From Ureibacillus manganicus DSM 26584 (GTDB lineage Bacteria; Bacillota; Bacilli; Bacillales_A; Planococcaceae): a DNA stretch of 64,000 nt. The translations under genes were made by a program, and so were the position numbers. The stretch lies in NCBI RefSeq assembly GCF_000772945.1, contig NZ_JPVN01000016.1, positions 1 through 64,000 on the forward strand, in the 5' to 3' direction. This document shows, piece after piece, positions 17,639 to 25,795 of this stretch (the stretch's first letter is position 1; every line of letters starts with the position of its first letter). The notes beneath the pieces were generated by a model, which saw nothing but the letters and a program-made list of their open reading frames with translations, ran no database searches and was not told the DNA's origin.

Positions 17639-18115
17639 CTAGACCGTTAACTCATTTTCAGATTTAATATAAATCGCTTCTTGTAAAAGTCTTTGGAGTA
17701 CAGCAGCAAACACAGCTATGACTAATCCACCAAAAATAGGAACCATTCCAACGATGATCAAACCTGGTGCATCGTCAATCTCTGCAACCATATAAACAAA
17801 AGGGATAACTAGAATGTAGAATACACTGAAAATAATTCCGCAATATTTAATCTTCTTAAGCGCTGTAACTGAAATCAATGAAAAAGCCTTGTTTTTATCA
17901 ATGTAAGTTAACAGTTTATAAGATTGAAACAGTGCGCCAAAATAAGGTAAAACAGATAAATACATACCAATAACAATTGGATATAGTATGTGAGCATACT
18001 CTGGATTTGCAGGATTGTTTGAAAGATCAAAGAATCCATATATTCCTAGTGCAAGAACAGGAATCCCCATAATGATTAACGCTAACTTTAAAAAGAGTGT
18101 TGTTCCTCTTTTCAT
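17639..18115 (-). CDS. DUF2975 membrane protein
   Basis: The 158-residue product has four membrane segments, at about residues 8-28, 42-64, 88-112 and 121-145, and the DUF2975 feature YIDKNKAFSLISVTALKKIKY on the cytoplasmic side. The ATG downstream of GAGGTG is the start; the GTG within that site is not. DUF2975 proteins pair with YozG-type Xre regulators, as here. The function is unknown; membrane sensing coupled to the regulator is inference. Confidence 0.8.
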   Translation of the reverse strand: MKRGTTLFLKLALIIMGIPVLALGIYGFFDLSNNPANPEYAHILYPIVIGMYLSVLPYFGALFQSYKLLTYIDKNKAFSLISVTALKKIKYCGIIFSVFYILVIPFVYMVAEIDDAPGLIIVGMVPIFGGLVIAVFAAVLQRLLQEAIYIKSENELTV

Positions 18116-18580
18116 AAAAAACACCTCACTAATTTATTGTTCAATTGATATTAACACGTTATTTATTGTTTATCAATAAATAATTATTTAAAATCAACAA
18201 TTTATTAATGAATTTATTGTGCGATCAAGTATTTTGTTAATACGAGTTAATATAATTTTGAAGAAAATACGGTGATTTAGGAGTTTGTTAACAAATCAAT
18301 TCTAAGGGCGTTGTCATGGACAAAACAGATTCGAAGCTAGGCGGAACTGTCCATGAGAAGCCAAATTAAGGATATTTATAGTGCTTTTCAAGGTAGAAAC
18401 TGTTCAGAAGCTACCCAATTAAAGGCTAATTACTTGAAGTATGAATGACTTACAAATCCCTATAAGAAAATGTATAAAGTAAAAAGTAATAACTGCAATT
18501 GTCGAAAAATAGAATAATATAATCTAAATTATTTGTTGTATTTTTTTTTAGGGAAAAATATGGTGCGAAGGAGTGTCTAA
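18116..18580. other. Long intergenic region with inverted repeats
   Basis: The part nearest the DUF2975 gene is AT-rich with several overlapping TTATTGT/ACAATAA inverted elements, which may be the operator region of the Xre/DUF2975 unit. At 18314-18356 TCATGGACA and TGTCCATGA form a 9-bp inverted repeat 25 bases apart. GATATTTATAGTGC at 18371 recurs exactly at 18791. No gene is visible; it may hold remnants of a decayed sequence. Confidence 0.4.
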
Positions 18581-18835
18581 TTGGCAATCTTAAACTCTCG
18601 ATTTGCATTTTTAGCTGCTGATTTTGAAAATCCCAATTTGAATCAAGATAAAAATGAAGTCGATCAAACTACTTCAGATTCAAGTGAAAAAAATGAATTC
18701 AAAAGAGAAAATCTTAAGCCATTGAAAAAGCCTCCCATGATTTACTTAAAATCCATACCATTGTTTGTCTATGTAAATGCCGTTCCAGCAGATATTTATA
18801 GTGCGTCTTTATTTTTATTAGTAAAGAATTTATAA
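18581..18835 (+). CDS. Hypothetical 84-residue protein
   Basis: A TTG start follows a good AAGGAG site. The product is polar and Asn/Lys/Glu-rich over its first 50 residues and ends in a weakly hydrophobic stretch (YLKSIPLFVYVNAVP). No family is recognised. Its last part overlaps a 14-bp repeat also found 420 bases upstream. It may be a genuine small gene or a fragment. Confidence 0.35.
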   Translation: MAILNSRFAFLAADFENPNLNQDKNEVDQTTSDSSEKNEFKRENLKPLKKPPMIYLKSIPLFVYVNAVPADIYSASLFLLVKNL

Positions 18836-18918
18836 ACGATTTGGTGTAAAAGTAGAAGTTCATTTATTAATTGGGTAATTTACACATAATCCTGAATATT
18901 TAACGTAAATATTAAAAA

Positions 18919-18938
18919 CCCGGAAATAAATTTCCGGG
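18919..18938 (-). terminator. Minus-strand terminator
   Basis: CCCGGAAAT and ATTTCCGGG form a 9-bp stem with a 2-nt spacer. On the minus strand it is followed by TTTTTAAT, so it ends a leftward transcript. No intact minus-strand gene is visible just upstream, only the unit listed next. Confidence 0.75.
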
Positions 18939-18953
18939 CTTGATTATCACTTG

Positions 18954-19079
18954 CTATCTTCCGCCATGACACCCTGCCTCCGCTTCTGCTTTACATCTTA
19001 AGTTTTTACCCTAAGAAAATTAGCACCAGCATGATCAGTTTTCGTTGGTCCTTCTGAGTTAACGATCATTCGCACTCAT
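18954..19079 (-). other. Minus-strand mini-unit: decayed 41-codon gene or structured RNA
   Basis: On the minus strand a strong AAGGAGG site precedes ATG by nine bases, but the frame stops after MSANDR. The +1 frame continues NSEGPTKTDHAGANFLRV. The original frame resumes as LRCKAEAEAGCHGGR before a stop and the terminator. Dropping one T in CGTTAAC and adding one A in the A5 run would give one continuous 41-codon frame with a Cys..Cys-His pattern. Alternatively, ATGATC/GATCAT enclosing CGTT/AACG suggests a folded RNA. A TATACT box lies upstream at 19126-19131. I cannot decide between the two. Confidence 0.4.
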
Positions 19080-19249
19080 CGGGTTAACCCTCCTTAGTCA
19101 TTTGGATTGAAGTGAAATCTTTAATAGTATAGCTCTTTTTTTGTTTTTCATACGTACTTGTTATTTTTTTGTTCCAACACAAATTAGTTAATAATTATTT
19201 ATTTACTTTTAAAAAAAATTCAACATTTCAAATGTTAACGTAAATTCGA

Positions 19250-19882
19250 TTGGTGAGGCGGGATACCATAGAGCGAGAATGGGAAATAGCAATGGACTCT
19301 ATTAATAAAGTAACTGTCACTTCCAATCCAAATAATGAGCCAGTATCAATAGATGGTGTTACAAGCGACTTGAAATGCATTGGATTGGGGACAGATGCAG
19401 CTGTATTTTACTGTTATAATGCACCAAATTTTGCATTTAAAAAATATGCAAAAGGAAAAACAATTAAAGTAACTAAAGAAGCGGAAGTATATAAAAATTT
19501 AGGTGTATCACCTTATTTCTCGACTTGTTATGCATCGTATGAAGATTTTCTTGTAGTGAGTTTTGAGGAAGGATTGACTCTTTTTGACTGTTTACTTCAA
19601 GGAATCCATATCCCTCAGCAGGTAATTTTTGACGTTGAAAATGCGAGAGAATATGCTCGTAATAAAGGTTTGAATCCAAGAGATCTTCATTTGAAAAATA
19701 TACTATTACAAAATGGCAGAGCAAAGATAATTGATGTCTCTGAATATTTGGAAGCTGAAAATGATTTCAGGTGGGAGTATTTACGAAAAGGTTATGATTT
19801 ATATTACCCATTATTCAATGGAAGGAAAGTTCCAATTTGGTTAGTTGAATTAATCCGAAAAATATATCTTCAAAAGAGGTAA
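19250..19882 (+). CDS. YrzF-like serine/threonine protein kinase homologue
   Basis: The 210-residue product is a short kinase-like fold. A glycine-loop remnant is LGTDAAVFY, a lysine region is FAFKKYAKG, the catalytic loop is GLNPRDLHLKNILL (RDxxxxN kept) and the metal motif reads IIDVSEY in place of DFG. This matches the YrzF/YrzF-like family of Bacillus as I remember it, including the start MVRxD and the phrase GLNPRDxHLKN. The start is a TTG without a clear ribosome-binding site, with a possible ATG at 19292. Kinase activity is uncertain. Confidence 0.7.
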   Translation: MVRRDTIEREWEIAMDSINKVTVTSNPNNEPVSIDGVTSDLKCIGLGTDAAVFYCYNAPNFAFKKYAKGKTIKVTKEAEVYKNLGVSPYFSTCYASYEDFLVVSFEEGLTLFDCLLQGIHIPQQVIFDVENAREYARNKGLNPRDLHLKNILLQNGRAKIIDVSEYLEAENDFRWEYLRKGYDLYYPLFNGRKVPIWLVELIRKIYLQKR

Positions 19883-19904
19883 GATGCAACGGGCTTGTGT
19901 TCCC

Positions 19905-20085
19905 GCAAGTAAAAGATGATCATTACTGATGAAAAGTTGCTCATAAGATCCCGAAAGTTGTTGGTAAAGATGCGCAGTGGATGGAGTTGCTCATAACCCA
20001 AGAAAAGTTGCTCAAAAAGTACCCAAAGTCGCTCATAAGACCGCAAAACTTGCTCGTAATTCAAACAGGCAATGGAGTCCGCTCA
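19905..20085. repeat. Degenerate GTTGCTCATAA repeat cluster
   Basis: Words of the form AAGTTGCTCATAA or AAGTCGCTCATAA recur about seven times at 20-30-bp spacing (for example near 19931, 19985, 20007, 20029 and 20049). They belong to the same family as the larger array at 52.55-53.09 kb and run in the same orientation. No reading frame is supported. Confidence 0.75.
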
Positions 20086-20127
20086 TTTATCCAGACCAGA
20101 AATACCAAAGTATACGATAAAAGATAT

Positions 20128-20155
20128 TTGCAACTTTAAGATTTTGTGTTAATAT
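20128..20155 (+). promoter_or_regulatory. Sigma-A promoter of the tRNA gene
   Basis: TTGCAA and TAATAT are separated by 16 bp. Transcription would start about 12 bases before the tRNA, leaving a short 5' leader for RNase P. Confidence 0.6.
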
Positions 20156-20173
20156 TTGGTTATCACAATATTA

Positions 20174-20246
20174 GGTCTTGTAGCTCAGCTGGGAGAGCAT
20201 CACGTCGACAACGTGGGGGTCGCAGGTTCGAGCCCTGTCGAGACCA
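20174..20246 (+). tRNA. tRNA-Val (GAC), with C at position 33
   Basis: All four arms fold: acceptor GGTCTTG/CGAGACC, D stem GCTC/GAGC, anticodon stem TCACG/CGTGG (one G-U) and T stem GCAGG/CCTGT with loop TTCGAGC. The seven-base anticodon loop is TCGACAA, giving anticodon GAC (Val, codons GUC/GUU). Position 33, almost always U, is C here (20206). The discriminator is A and no CCA is encoded. The gene is isolated, with its own promoter and terminator. Confidence 0.85.
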
Positions 20247-20256
20247 TAGTCAAACA

Positions 20257-20300
20257 AAAGCCAAAAACCCTTATTTATTAAGTGTTTTTGGCTTTTTTTA
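20257..20300 (+). terminator. Terminator of the tRNA-Val gene
   Basis: AAAAGCCAAAAAC pairs perfectly with GTTTTTGGCTTTT over 13 bp and is followed by further T residues. Confidence 0.9.
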
Positions 20301-20410
20301 TTTTCCAACTATATAGTCCGTGGCAAATAACATAGTGTTTATGTACAAATTATTCAATTGACCGAAAATTAACGAATATTAAAATAAAATAACGAAATAT
20401 AAAACAATTG

Positions 20411-20438
20411 TTGAAAAAATATTTCAGAAAATTATAAT
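20411..20438 (+). promoter_or_regulatory. Promoter of the first cell-wall salvage operon
   Basis: TTGAAA and a perfect TATAAT are 16 bp apart, about 30 bases upstream of the murK-like start. The palindrome at 20412-20426 overlaps the -35 box, so a bound repressor would block the promoter. Confidence 0.7.
20412..20426. promoter_or_regulatory. Candidate MurR operator, copy 1
   Basis: TGAAAAAATATTTCA has TGAAA/TTTCA arms. An identical 15-mer occurs at the head of the second operon of the same cluster. RpiR-type regulators bind such short palindromes, and the cluster encodes one. The assignment is inference. Confidence 0.6.
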
Positions 20439-20469
20439 AAAGGAAATGGAAGTAAAAGGGGTTAAATTT

Positions 20470-21441
20470 ATGTACATTTTAGGGATTGATGGTGGTGGGA
20501 CGAAGACAACAGCTTTAATTGCTGACGAATATGGAAACGTTTACAGTCAAGCGATTACAGGAAGAAGTAACCCCAATACACTATCAGAAGAACAATTTGA
20601 ACATGTGATTATCGATTTATTGAACCAATTACGTGAAAATAACAAGGATATTTTTAATAGAATAGAAGTTTGTTTTGCGGGAATGGCTGGTGTTGGTGAA
20701 AGTGGTAGAGATGAAAAAATGAAATCTCTACTTCTACAACACTTACCTTTAAATTCACTTGTCATTGTTCAAAATGATGCAGTTAATGCGCTTTATTCAG
20801 GTACTTTAGGTTCGCCTGGCATTGTACAAATTGCTGGTACTGGTGCTATAACGATTGGATTAAATGAAAACAAAAAAATGGTACGTGTTGGAGGCTGGGG
20901 ATACTTGTTCGATGATGAAGGAAGTGGCTTCTATTTGGGGAATGAAGCACTTCGAGCAGCGTTTCAACATTACGATGGTCGAGGGATGGATACCGCATTA
21001 ACTGAAGCTATCATAAAACATTTTGAAGTGAAAGCTGTACCTGATTTAATAGAAAAAATATATGGAAAAGATCACCCTCGTTCAGTCATTGCTCCAATTA
21101 GTCGATATGTAGTAAAACTTGCAGAACAGGGAGATCAAATTGCAAATAAGATTATAGAAAAGGCATGTAAAAAAATGATGCAATCAATTAAATCGTGTCA
21201 TAGTCAATTATTTAACCGAGATCATCATACCTCCGTAATATTATCTGGTGGCGTATTTACAAACGATGTGATTTTTATTGAACACTTTCAAAAGTTATCC
21301 ATTGAAAGCAATCCAAACTTGAATTTTAGTAAAACTTTAATTCCTCCGGTTGGCGGAGCTATTGCAGCTGGGTTAAGAGCTGTTCAAAAAAACATTGAGC
21401 CAAACTTTGTTGAAATATTAAATAATGGTGTAAAACTATGA
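20470..21441 (+). CDS. murK: BadF/BcrA-type kinase, probable MurNAc/GlcNAc kinase (MurK)
   Basis: The 323-residue product has the ASKHA/BadF fold. The phosphate-1 loop is GIDGGGTKTTALI near residues 5-17; IVQIAGTGAI is the phosphate-2 region; VILSGGVFTND is the adenosine motif. Clostridial MurK of this family phosphorylates both MurNAc and GlcNAc at C6. Its place ahead of NagZ, AnmK, MurQ and NagA fits that role: it would make MurNAc-6-P for MurQ from unphosphorylated sugar brought in by the ABC transporter. The ATG after AAAAGGGG is chosen over one 24 bases upstream. GlcNAc kinase is the alternative. Confidence 0.75.
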   Translation: MYILGIDGGGTKTTALIADEYGNVYSQAITGRSNPNTLSEEQFEHVIIDLLNQLRENNKDIFNRIEVCFAGMAGVGESGRDEKMKSLLLQHLPLNSLVIVQNDAVNALYSGTLGSPGIVQIAGTGAITIGLNENKKMVRVGGWGYLFDDEGSGFYLGNEALRAAFQHYDGRGMDTALTEAIIKHFEVKAVPDLIEKIYGKDHPRSVIAPISRYVVKLAEQGDQIANKIIEKACKKMMQSIKSCHSQLFNRDHHTSVILSGGVFTNDVIFIEHFQKLSIESNPNLNFSKTLIPPVGGAIAAGLRAVQKNIEPNFVEILNNGVKL

Positions 21442-22385
21442 AACTTGTAAATATCGAAGAAATTGAAATTAACCGAATTGTTCAGCTTTGGAATAAATGC
21501 TTAGGTACATCATTTCCGATAACGGAAGAGTTATGGGTTCAAAATACTGTAAATGATATTAATTTACAAAGAACAGGGTCCGTTGCAGTAGTAGAAGATC
21601 AAGAATTACTAGGGTTTGTCATTGCGAAGCAATTTAAGGAAATAACACCAACGTTAATGTCACAAGAAATTGGATGGATTCAATGTTTACTTGTGAAACC
21701 TGAGGCGCGAGGAAAAGGCGTTGGAAGAACACTTTTGCAAAATGCAGAGTCGAGTTTTCAGAATGTGAAGGAAATTCGTTTAGGGCGAGATCCATGGCAT
21801 TACTTTCCTGGGGTTCCTTTAGAACAACCAGACACAATCAAATGGTTTGAATATAAAGGATATACAAAGGATTCTATTGAAATAGATTTAGTGAAAAGAG
21901 TTGTAGATGAAAACCCTTTTACACTATCAAACTCTAAAGATCATTTCAGGGTATTAACAAAAGAAGATCTGCCACAATTATTAAATTTCTTAAATGATGT
22001 GTTCCCTGGTCGATGGCATTATGAAGCTTATCGATATACTCAGATAAATTCTACAGGTAGAGAATTTATGGGGTTTTTTATTGATGGCGAATTAAAAGGT
22101 TTTTGTCGTATGAATGATCCCGAGTCGCCAATGATTGCACAAAATGTTTACTGGTCCAAATTGTTTTCTTCTCCTTTAGGAGGAATTGGACCTTTAGGAA
22201 TTGACCGTGCAGTAAGGGGAAGTAATTTTGGTTTAGATTTAGTAAAAGCAGCTGTTAATGAACTTATGGCGCGAGGAATGCATCATATCGTAATTGATTG
22301 GACACAGCTTGAAAGATTTTATGGAAAGCTTGGGTTTACGAAGTGGAAGCAATATCAAACGATGTCAAAAGGGGTGAAATCGTGA
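21438..22385 (+). CDS. Double-domain GNAT acetyltransferase
   Basis: The 315-residue product contains two GNAT domains. The first (about residues 1-150) has LLVKPEARGKGVGRTLL with an intact acetyl-CoA loop RGKGVG. The second (about residues 165-310) has IDRAVRGSNFGLDLV, a less canonical loop. Between them lies HYFPGVP and a KGYTKD end typical of tandem-GNAT proteins such as mycothiol-synthase-like enzymes. It overlaps the kinase gene by four bases (ATGA) and the next gene by four. An amino-sugar or muropeptide amine is the likely acceptor, from context only. A second double-GNAT gene lies in the same cluster. Confidence 0.75.
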   Translation: MKLVNIEEIEINRIVQLWNKCLGTSFPITEELWVQNTVNDINLQRTGSVAVVEDQELLGFVIAKQFKEITPTLMSQEIGWIQCLLVKPEARGKGVGRTLLQNAESSFQNVKEIRLGRDPWHYFPGVPLEQPDTIKWFEYKGYTKDSIEIDLVKRVVDENPFTLSNSKDHFRVLTKEDLPQLLNFLNDVFPGRWHYEAYRYTQINSTGREFMGFFIDGELKGFCRMNDPESPMIAQNVYWSKLFSSPLGGIGPLGIDRAVRGSNFGLDLVKAAVNELMARGMHHIVIDWTQLERFYGKLGFTKWKQYQTMSKGVKS

Positions 22386-23431
22386 AAGAACTAATTCAAA
22401 CTTTTTTACAGAAGGAAATTGATAAAGAAGTAACTCCAGGGGCAGTTATTCGGGTGAAGCATAAAGGACAGTGGATATTGGAAGATGCTATCGGCATGAA
22501 TAGTACGGAATACGACAAGGTACCAATGACACAGCAGCATCTATTTGATGTTGCATCATTAACAAAAGTGCTTGCAACTACACCAGCTATTTTACAATTG
22601 CTTGGATTAGGAGAAATTCACCTGTACGATCGGGTCTCTTCTTTTATTCCAGGGTTTGCCGGAAAAGGGAAAGACACGATTACAATTAAACAACTACTAA
22701 CGCATTCTTCTGGTCTGATTGCACATCGACCGTATTTCGAGAAGAAGCTTCCATTTGATGAAGTGTTAGTGGATATTTGTGCGAACGAAGTATTGACATA
22801 TCAACCAGATACCAAAGTTGTTTATAGCGATTTAGGATACATTTTACTAGGGAAAATTGTAGAAATTGTTTCTAGTTTACCAATTGAACAATATTCAAAG
22901 AAATATATTTTCGAACCATTGGAAATGAACGACACAACCTATTTACCAAATGTTAAACGACAACGATACGCACCTACTGAGTATTTAGAGCATTTAAATG
23001 GACATAAATACGGAATTGTTCATGATGACAATACCGAATTTATGGGAGGTATCAGTGGACATGCTGGATTATTCTCAACAATAGGGGATATTGCAAAATA
23101 CTGTGACATGTTAGAAAAAGATGGTTTCTACAACAATCATCAAATCATTTATCCTCTATGGTTGCAAAAATCAAGGGAGAATTTTACTCCTTTTTCAACA
23201 GAAGCGCGAGGATTAGGATGGCAATTAAGAGGTGAAGGTGCAAGTCCAGCAGGGGATTTAATGACATCTAAAACCTATGGTCATACAGGTTATACTGGCA
23301 CAAGTTTTTACATTGATCCAGAAGCTCAAGTCACCGTCATTTTATTAACAAATCGAGTGTATTTTGGACGTCACGATAAAATGAATCGTTTAAGACCACG
23401 TTTACATAATCTCATCATGACAAATTTATAA
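22382..23431 (+). CDS. Cytoplasmic AmiE-like serine hydrolase (beta-lactamase fold)
   Basis: The 349-residue product has the serine beta-lactamase/penicillin-binding fold: SxxK at S59-L-T-K62, YxN replaced by Y148-S-D, and HTGYTG as the KTG-like motif. In the B. subtilis muropeptide operon a member of this family (YbbE/AmiE) removes the stem peptide from MurNAc. That protein is secreted; this one has no signal peptide, so it should act on imported muropeptides in the cytoplasm. The GTG after AAGGGGTGA is the start, overlapping the GNAT gene by four bases. An esterase role cannot be excluded. Confidence 0.7.
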   Translation: MKELIQTFLQKEIDKEVTPGAVIRVKHKGQWILEDAIGMNSTEYDKVPMTQQHLFDVASLTKVLATTPAILQLLGLGEIHLYDRVSSFIPGFAGKGKDTITIKQLLTHSSGLIAHRPYFEKKLPFDEVLVDICANEVLTYQPDTKVVYSDLGYILLGKIVEIVSSLPIEQYSKKYIFEPLEMNDTTYLPNVKRQRYAPTEYLEHLNGHKYGIVHDDNTEFMGGISGHAGLFSTIGDIAKYCDMLEKDGFYNNHQIIYPLWLQKSRENFTPFSTEARGLGWQLRGEGASPAGDLMTSKTYGHTGYTGTSFYIDPEAQVTVILLTNRVYFGRHDKMNRLRPRLHNLIMTNL

Positions 23432-23448
23432 AATGGGGAGGACTAGTC

Positions 23449-24168
23449 ATGCATTTAATGGTAGTTGGAGCGCATTGTGGAGACGGTGAAATACAAGCTG
23501 GAGCAATTGCACATAAATATGCCCAAGCTGGATATAAAGTAACATTTTTACATTTAACAGCAGGAGAAAAAGGAGGACCTGCCCATTTAACGGTTGATGA
23601 ATATCGTGAACAAAAAATAAAAGAATCAGAAATAGCTGCAGCAATATTAGGTGGAGTGAGTATCACACTTAATCATCGAGATGCTGAGTTGTCATTTAAT
23701 GAAGGAATTATTAAAGAAGTGGCAACTATTTTTAGAAGAGAGAAACCTGATTTTGTGATTACACATTGGGTGAATAGTATGCATCCAGATCATGCACTCT
23801 GCCAACAAATCGTTCAAGATGCTTGGTTAAAGGCATCTTTGCCTGGATTTGATTTAGAGGGTCTTCCACCACATGGACTTCGCCGAGTATTTCATAGTGA
23901 AAATTGGGAGGACATGGATGGTTATGAACCTGATATTTATGTAGATGTGACAGATTCTTTTGAAGCTTATTTAGAAGCTCTTTCAAGTTATTGGTTCATT
24001 ATGAATTCTTCAAGCTTCCGTTATTACGATTACTATAAAGCATTAGGTACGGTAAGAGGCTGTTTAGCTAGAACTACCTATGCACAAACTTTACAAAATT
24101 CTAAAGGACTACATGTAAGAAAAGAAGGTCATATTCCAGGTTTCCCACTAACAGGAGGTACAAAATGA
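23449..24168 (+). CDS. PIG-L (LmbE/BshB-like) deacetylase
   Basis: The 239-residue product has the PIG-L zinc site: H9-C-G-D12-G-E14, a variant of the usual HPDDxE that keeps the His and the catalytic Asp, with the third ligand in SMHPDHALC. The family removes N-acetyl groups from GlcNAc-containing substrates, as in BshB of bacillithiol synthesis. The bacillithiol partner genes are not in the window and the gene lies inside the salvage operon, so a cell-wall amino sugar is the likelier substrate. It sits 17 bases after the AmiE-like gene and overlaps nagZ by four. Confidence 0.75.
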   Translation: MHLMVVGAHCGDGEIQAGAIAHKYAQAGYKVTFLHLTAGEKGGPAHLTVDEYREQKIKESEIAAAILGGVSITLNHRDAELSFNEGIIKEVATIFRREKPDFVITHWVNSMHPDHALCQQIVQDAWLKASLPGFDLEGLPPHGLRRVFHSENWEDMDGYEPDIYVDVTDSFEAYLEALSSYWFIMNSSSFRYYDYYKALGTVRGCLARTTYAQTLQNSKGLHVRKEGHIPGFPLTGGTK

Positions 24169-25733
24169 GTTTAAAGAAAAAAGTTGGTCGTTTATTAATT
24201 GCAGGTTTTAAAGGGATTATTATGTCAGATGAAATTAAATTTTTAATCCATGAGTATCACATAAGTGGAATAATTCTGTTTGGTAGAAATATTGGAACAC
24301 CAAAAGAAATTCTTGATTTAACTCAAAGTTTGCAACGTGAAGCTAAAGCAGCAGGTTATTCATCACCATTATTAATTTGTATTGACCAAGAAAATGGTGT
24401 TGTTCGTAGATTAGGAGAAGGAACAACAATTATTCCAGGTGCTATGCTATTAGGTGCAACCGACAATCCACAACATGCATATGCTGCAGGTGTTATTACT
24501 GGAAAAGAATTAAAAGCATTAGGTATTAATTGGAACTTAGCGCCTGTGGTTGATGTAAATAATAACCCGAAAAATCCTGTTATTGGTGTTCGTTCGTTTG
24601 GTGAAGACCAATACAAAGTGGCAGAGTTTGCCAAACAATCAATGTTAGGCATGCAAAAAGCTAAAGTGATGACAACGTTAAAGCATTTTCCAGGACATGG
24701 AGACACAAGTGTCGATTCACATCTAGACTTGCCAATTATTAACCACGACTTACAACGATTACATGAGGTGGAGTTAGTTCCGTTTAAAGAATGTATCGCT
24801 GCAGGAGCAGATGCGATCATGACTGCTCATGTTTATTTCCCTGCTCTCGAAACTGAAGAAAATACGCCAGCGACATTATCTCGGTCAGTGATTACTAATT
24901 TACTTAGGGAAGAATTGAAATTTGCTGGAGTCATTACGACGGATTGTATGGAAATGGATGCTATTGCAAAAGGAATCGGAACAGTAAATGGGGCAGTAAA
25001 AGCGATTCAAGCAGGTGTTGATTTAGTGATGGTTTCGCATATCCATTCCTTACAAGAGCAGTCTATATTAAAAATCGTGGAAGCAGTTGAAAACGGTGAA
25101 ATTTCTGAGAAACAAATAGATGAGTCAATTAGTCGAATAGAAAATATGATTAATAACTACACAAATTGGACTGAAATAGAAGTGACTAAGTTAGTACCAC
25201 CGTATGTTGGGTCTGGGGAACATAAAAATGCTATGAGAGAAATTTACTTAGATGGTGTAACGGTTGTCCAAGATAATGGAAAAGCCATACAGAAAGATGA
25301 AAAGGTATTATTAATTTATCCGACAAATCAATATGCCATGATGGTGGAAGATAAACGATATTCAACAATAGAAATGGCAGATCAATTAAAGAAAGTTCAC
25401 TCTTTTGTTGATGTAATGGAAATTAATCCATCCTCTTATGATGAAGAAATTACAACGATTGCGAATGTCGTGCAATCATATGATCACATTGTTGTATTAA
25501 CTTTAAGTGCCATACAACAAACTGTACAAGAGCAATTTGTAAACGAGATTATAAAAACAGGAAAGTTAGTTGATGTAGTAGCTATCCGCTCTCCATATGA
25601 TGTAAGTCTTTTCACTTTGGCAAACCGATTAATTTGCACATATGAATTTACTAAACCTGCTTTCGAAGTTGTTTCCCAATATTTAGTGGGGAATGTTCAA
25701 TTAAATGGAAAATTGCCCGTTACAACATCTTGA
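24165..25733 (+). CDS. nagZ: NagZ, beta-N-acetylglucosaminidase (GH3)
   Basis: The 522-residue protein has a GH3 barrel followed by a C-terminal alpha/beta domain, as in Gram-positive NagZ. The motif KHFPGHGDTSVDSH spans residues 173-186 and supplies the Asp184-x-His186 acid/base dyad; the nucleophile is Asp259 in ITTDCMEMD. It removes GlcNAc from the non-reducing end of GlcNAc-MurNAc. B. subtilis NagZ is secreted; this one begins MSLKKKVGRLLIAGFKG with no signal peptide and should be cytoplasmic, like the E. coli enzyme. It ends the first transcription unit. Confidence 0.92.
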   Translation: MSLKKKVGRLLIAGFKGIIMSDEIKFLIHEYHISGIILFGRNIGTPKEILDLTQSLQREAKAAGYSSPLLICIDQENGVVRRLGEGTTIIPGAMLLGATDNPQHAYAAGVITGKELKALGINWNLAPVVDVNNNPKNPVIGVRSFGEDQYKVAEFAKQSMLGMQKAKVMTTLKHFPGHGDTSVDSHLDLPIINHDLQRLHEVELVPFKECIAAGADAIMTAHVYFPALETEENTPATLSRSVITNLLREELKFAGVITTDCMEMDAIAKGIGTVNGAVKAIQAGVDLVMVSHIHSLQEQSILKIVEAVENGEISEKQIDESISRIENMINNYTNWTEIEVTKLVPPYVGSGEHKNAMREIYLDGVTVVQDNGKAIQKDEKVLLIYPTNQYAMMVEDKRYSTIEMADQLKKVHSFVDVMEINPSSYDEEITTIANVVQSYDHIVVLTLSAIQQTVQEQFVNEIIKTGKLVDVVAIRSPYDVSLFTLANRLICTYEFTKPAFEVVSQYLVGNVQLNGKLPVTTS

Positions 25734-25757
25734 CTGAAAAAATATTTCAACTATTTA
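25730..25757 (+). promoter_or_regulatory. Promoter of the second salvage operon
   Basis: TTGACT lies directly at the end of nagZ, with TATTTA 16 bp downstream. The operator palindrome starts at the last base of the -35 box. The -10 box is weak, so the exact position is uncertain. Confidence 0.45.
25735..25749. promoter_or_regulatory. Candidate MurR operator, copy 2
   Basis: TGAAAAAATATTTCA, identical over all 15 bases to the copy in front of murK and again placed against a -35 box. Chance identity at both operon heads is unlikely. Confidence 0.6.
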
Positions 25758-25795
25758 AAATTGTGTTGATATTTTTTTTTAAACCTTATAAAATG

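Noticed and set aside
18940-19100. Known riboswitch on either strand
   Set aside because: I tried to fit M-box, T-box, guanidine and cyclic-di-nucleotide patterns and none matched; the region is left as an open question.
24356-24820. 154-codon minus-strand frame inside nagZ
   Set aside because: Antisense shadow of a conserved enzyme gene with intact catalytic motifs.
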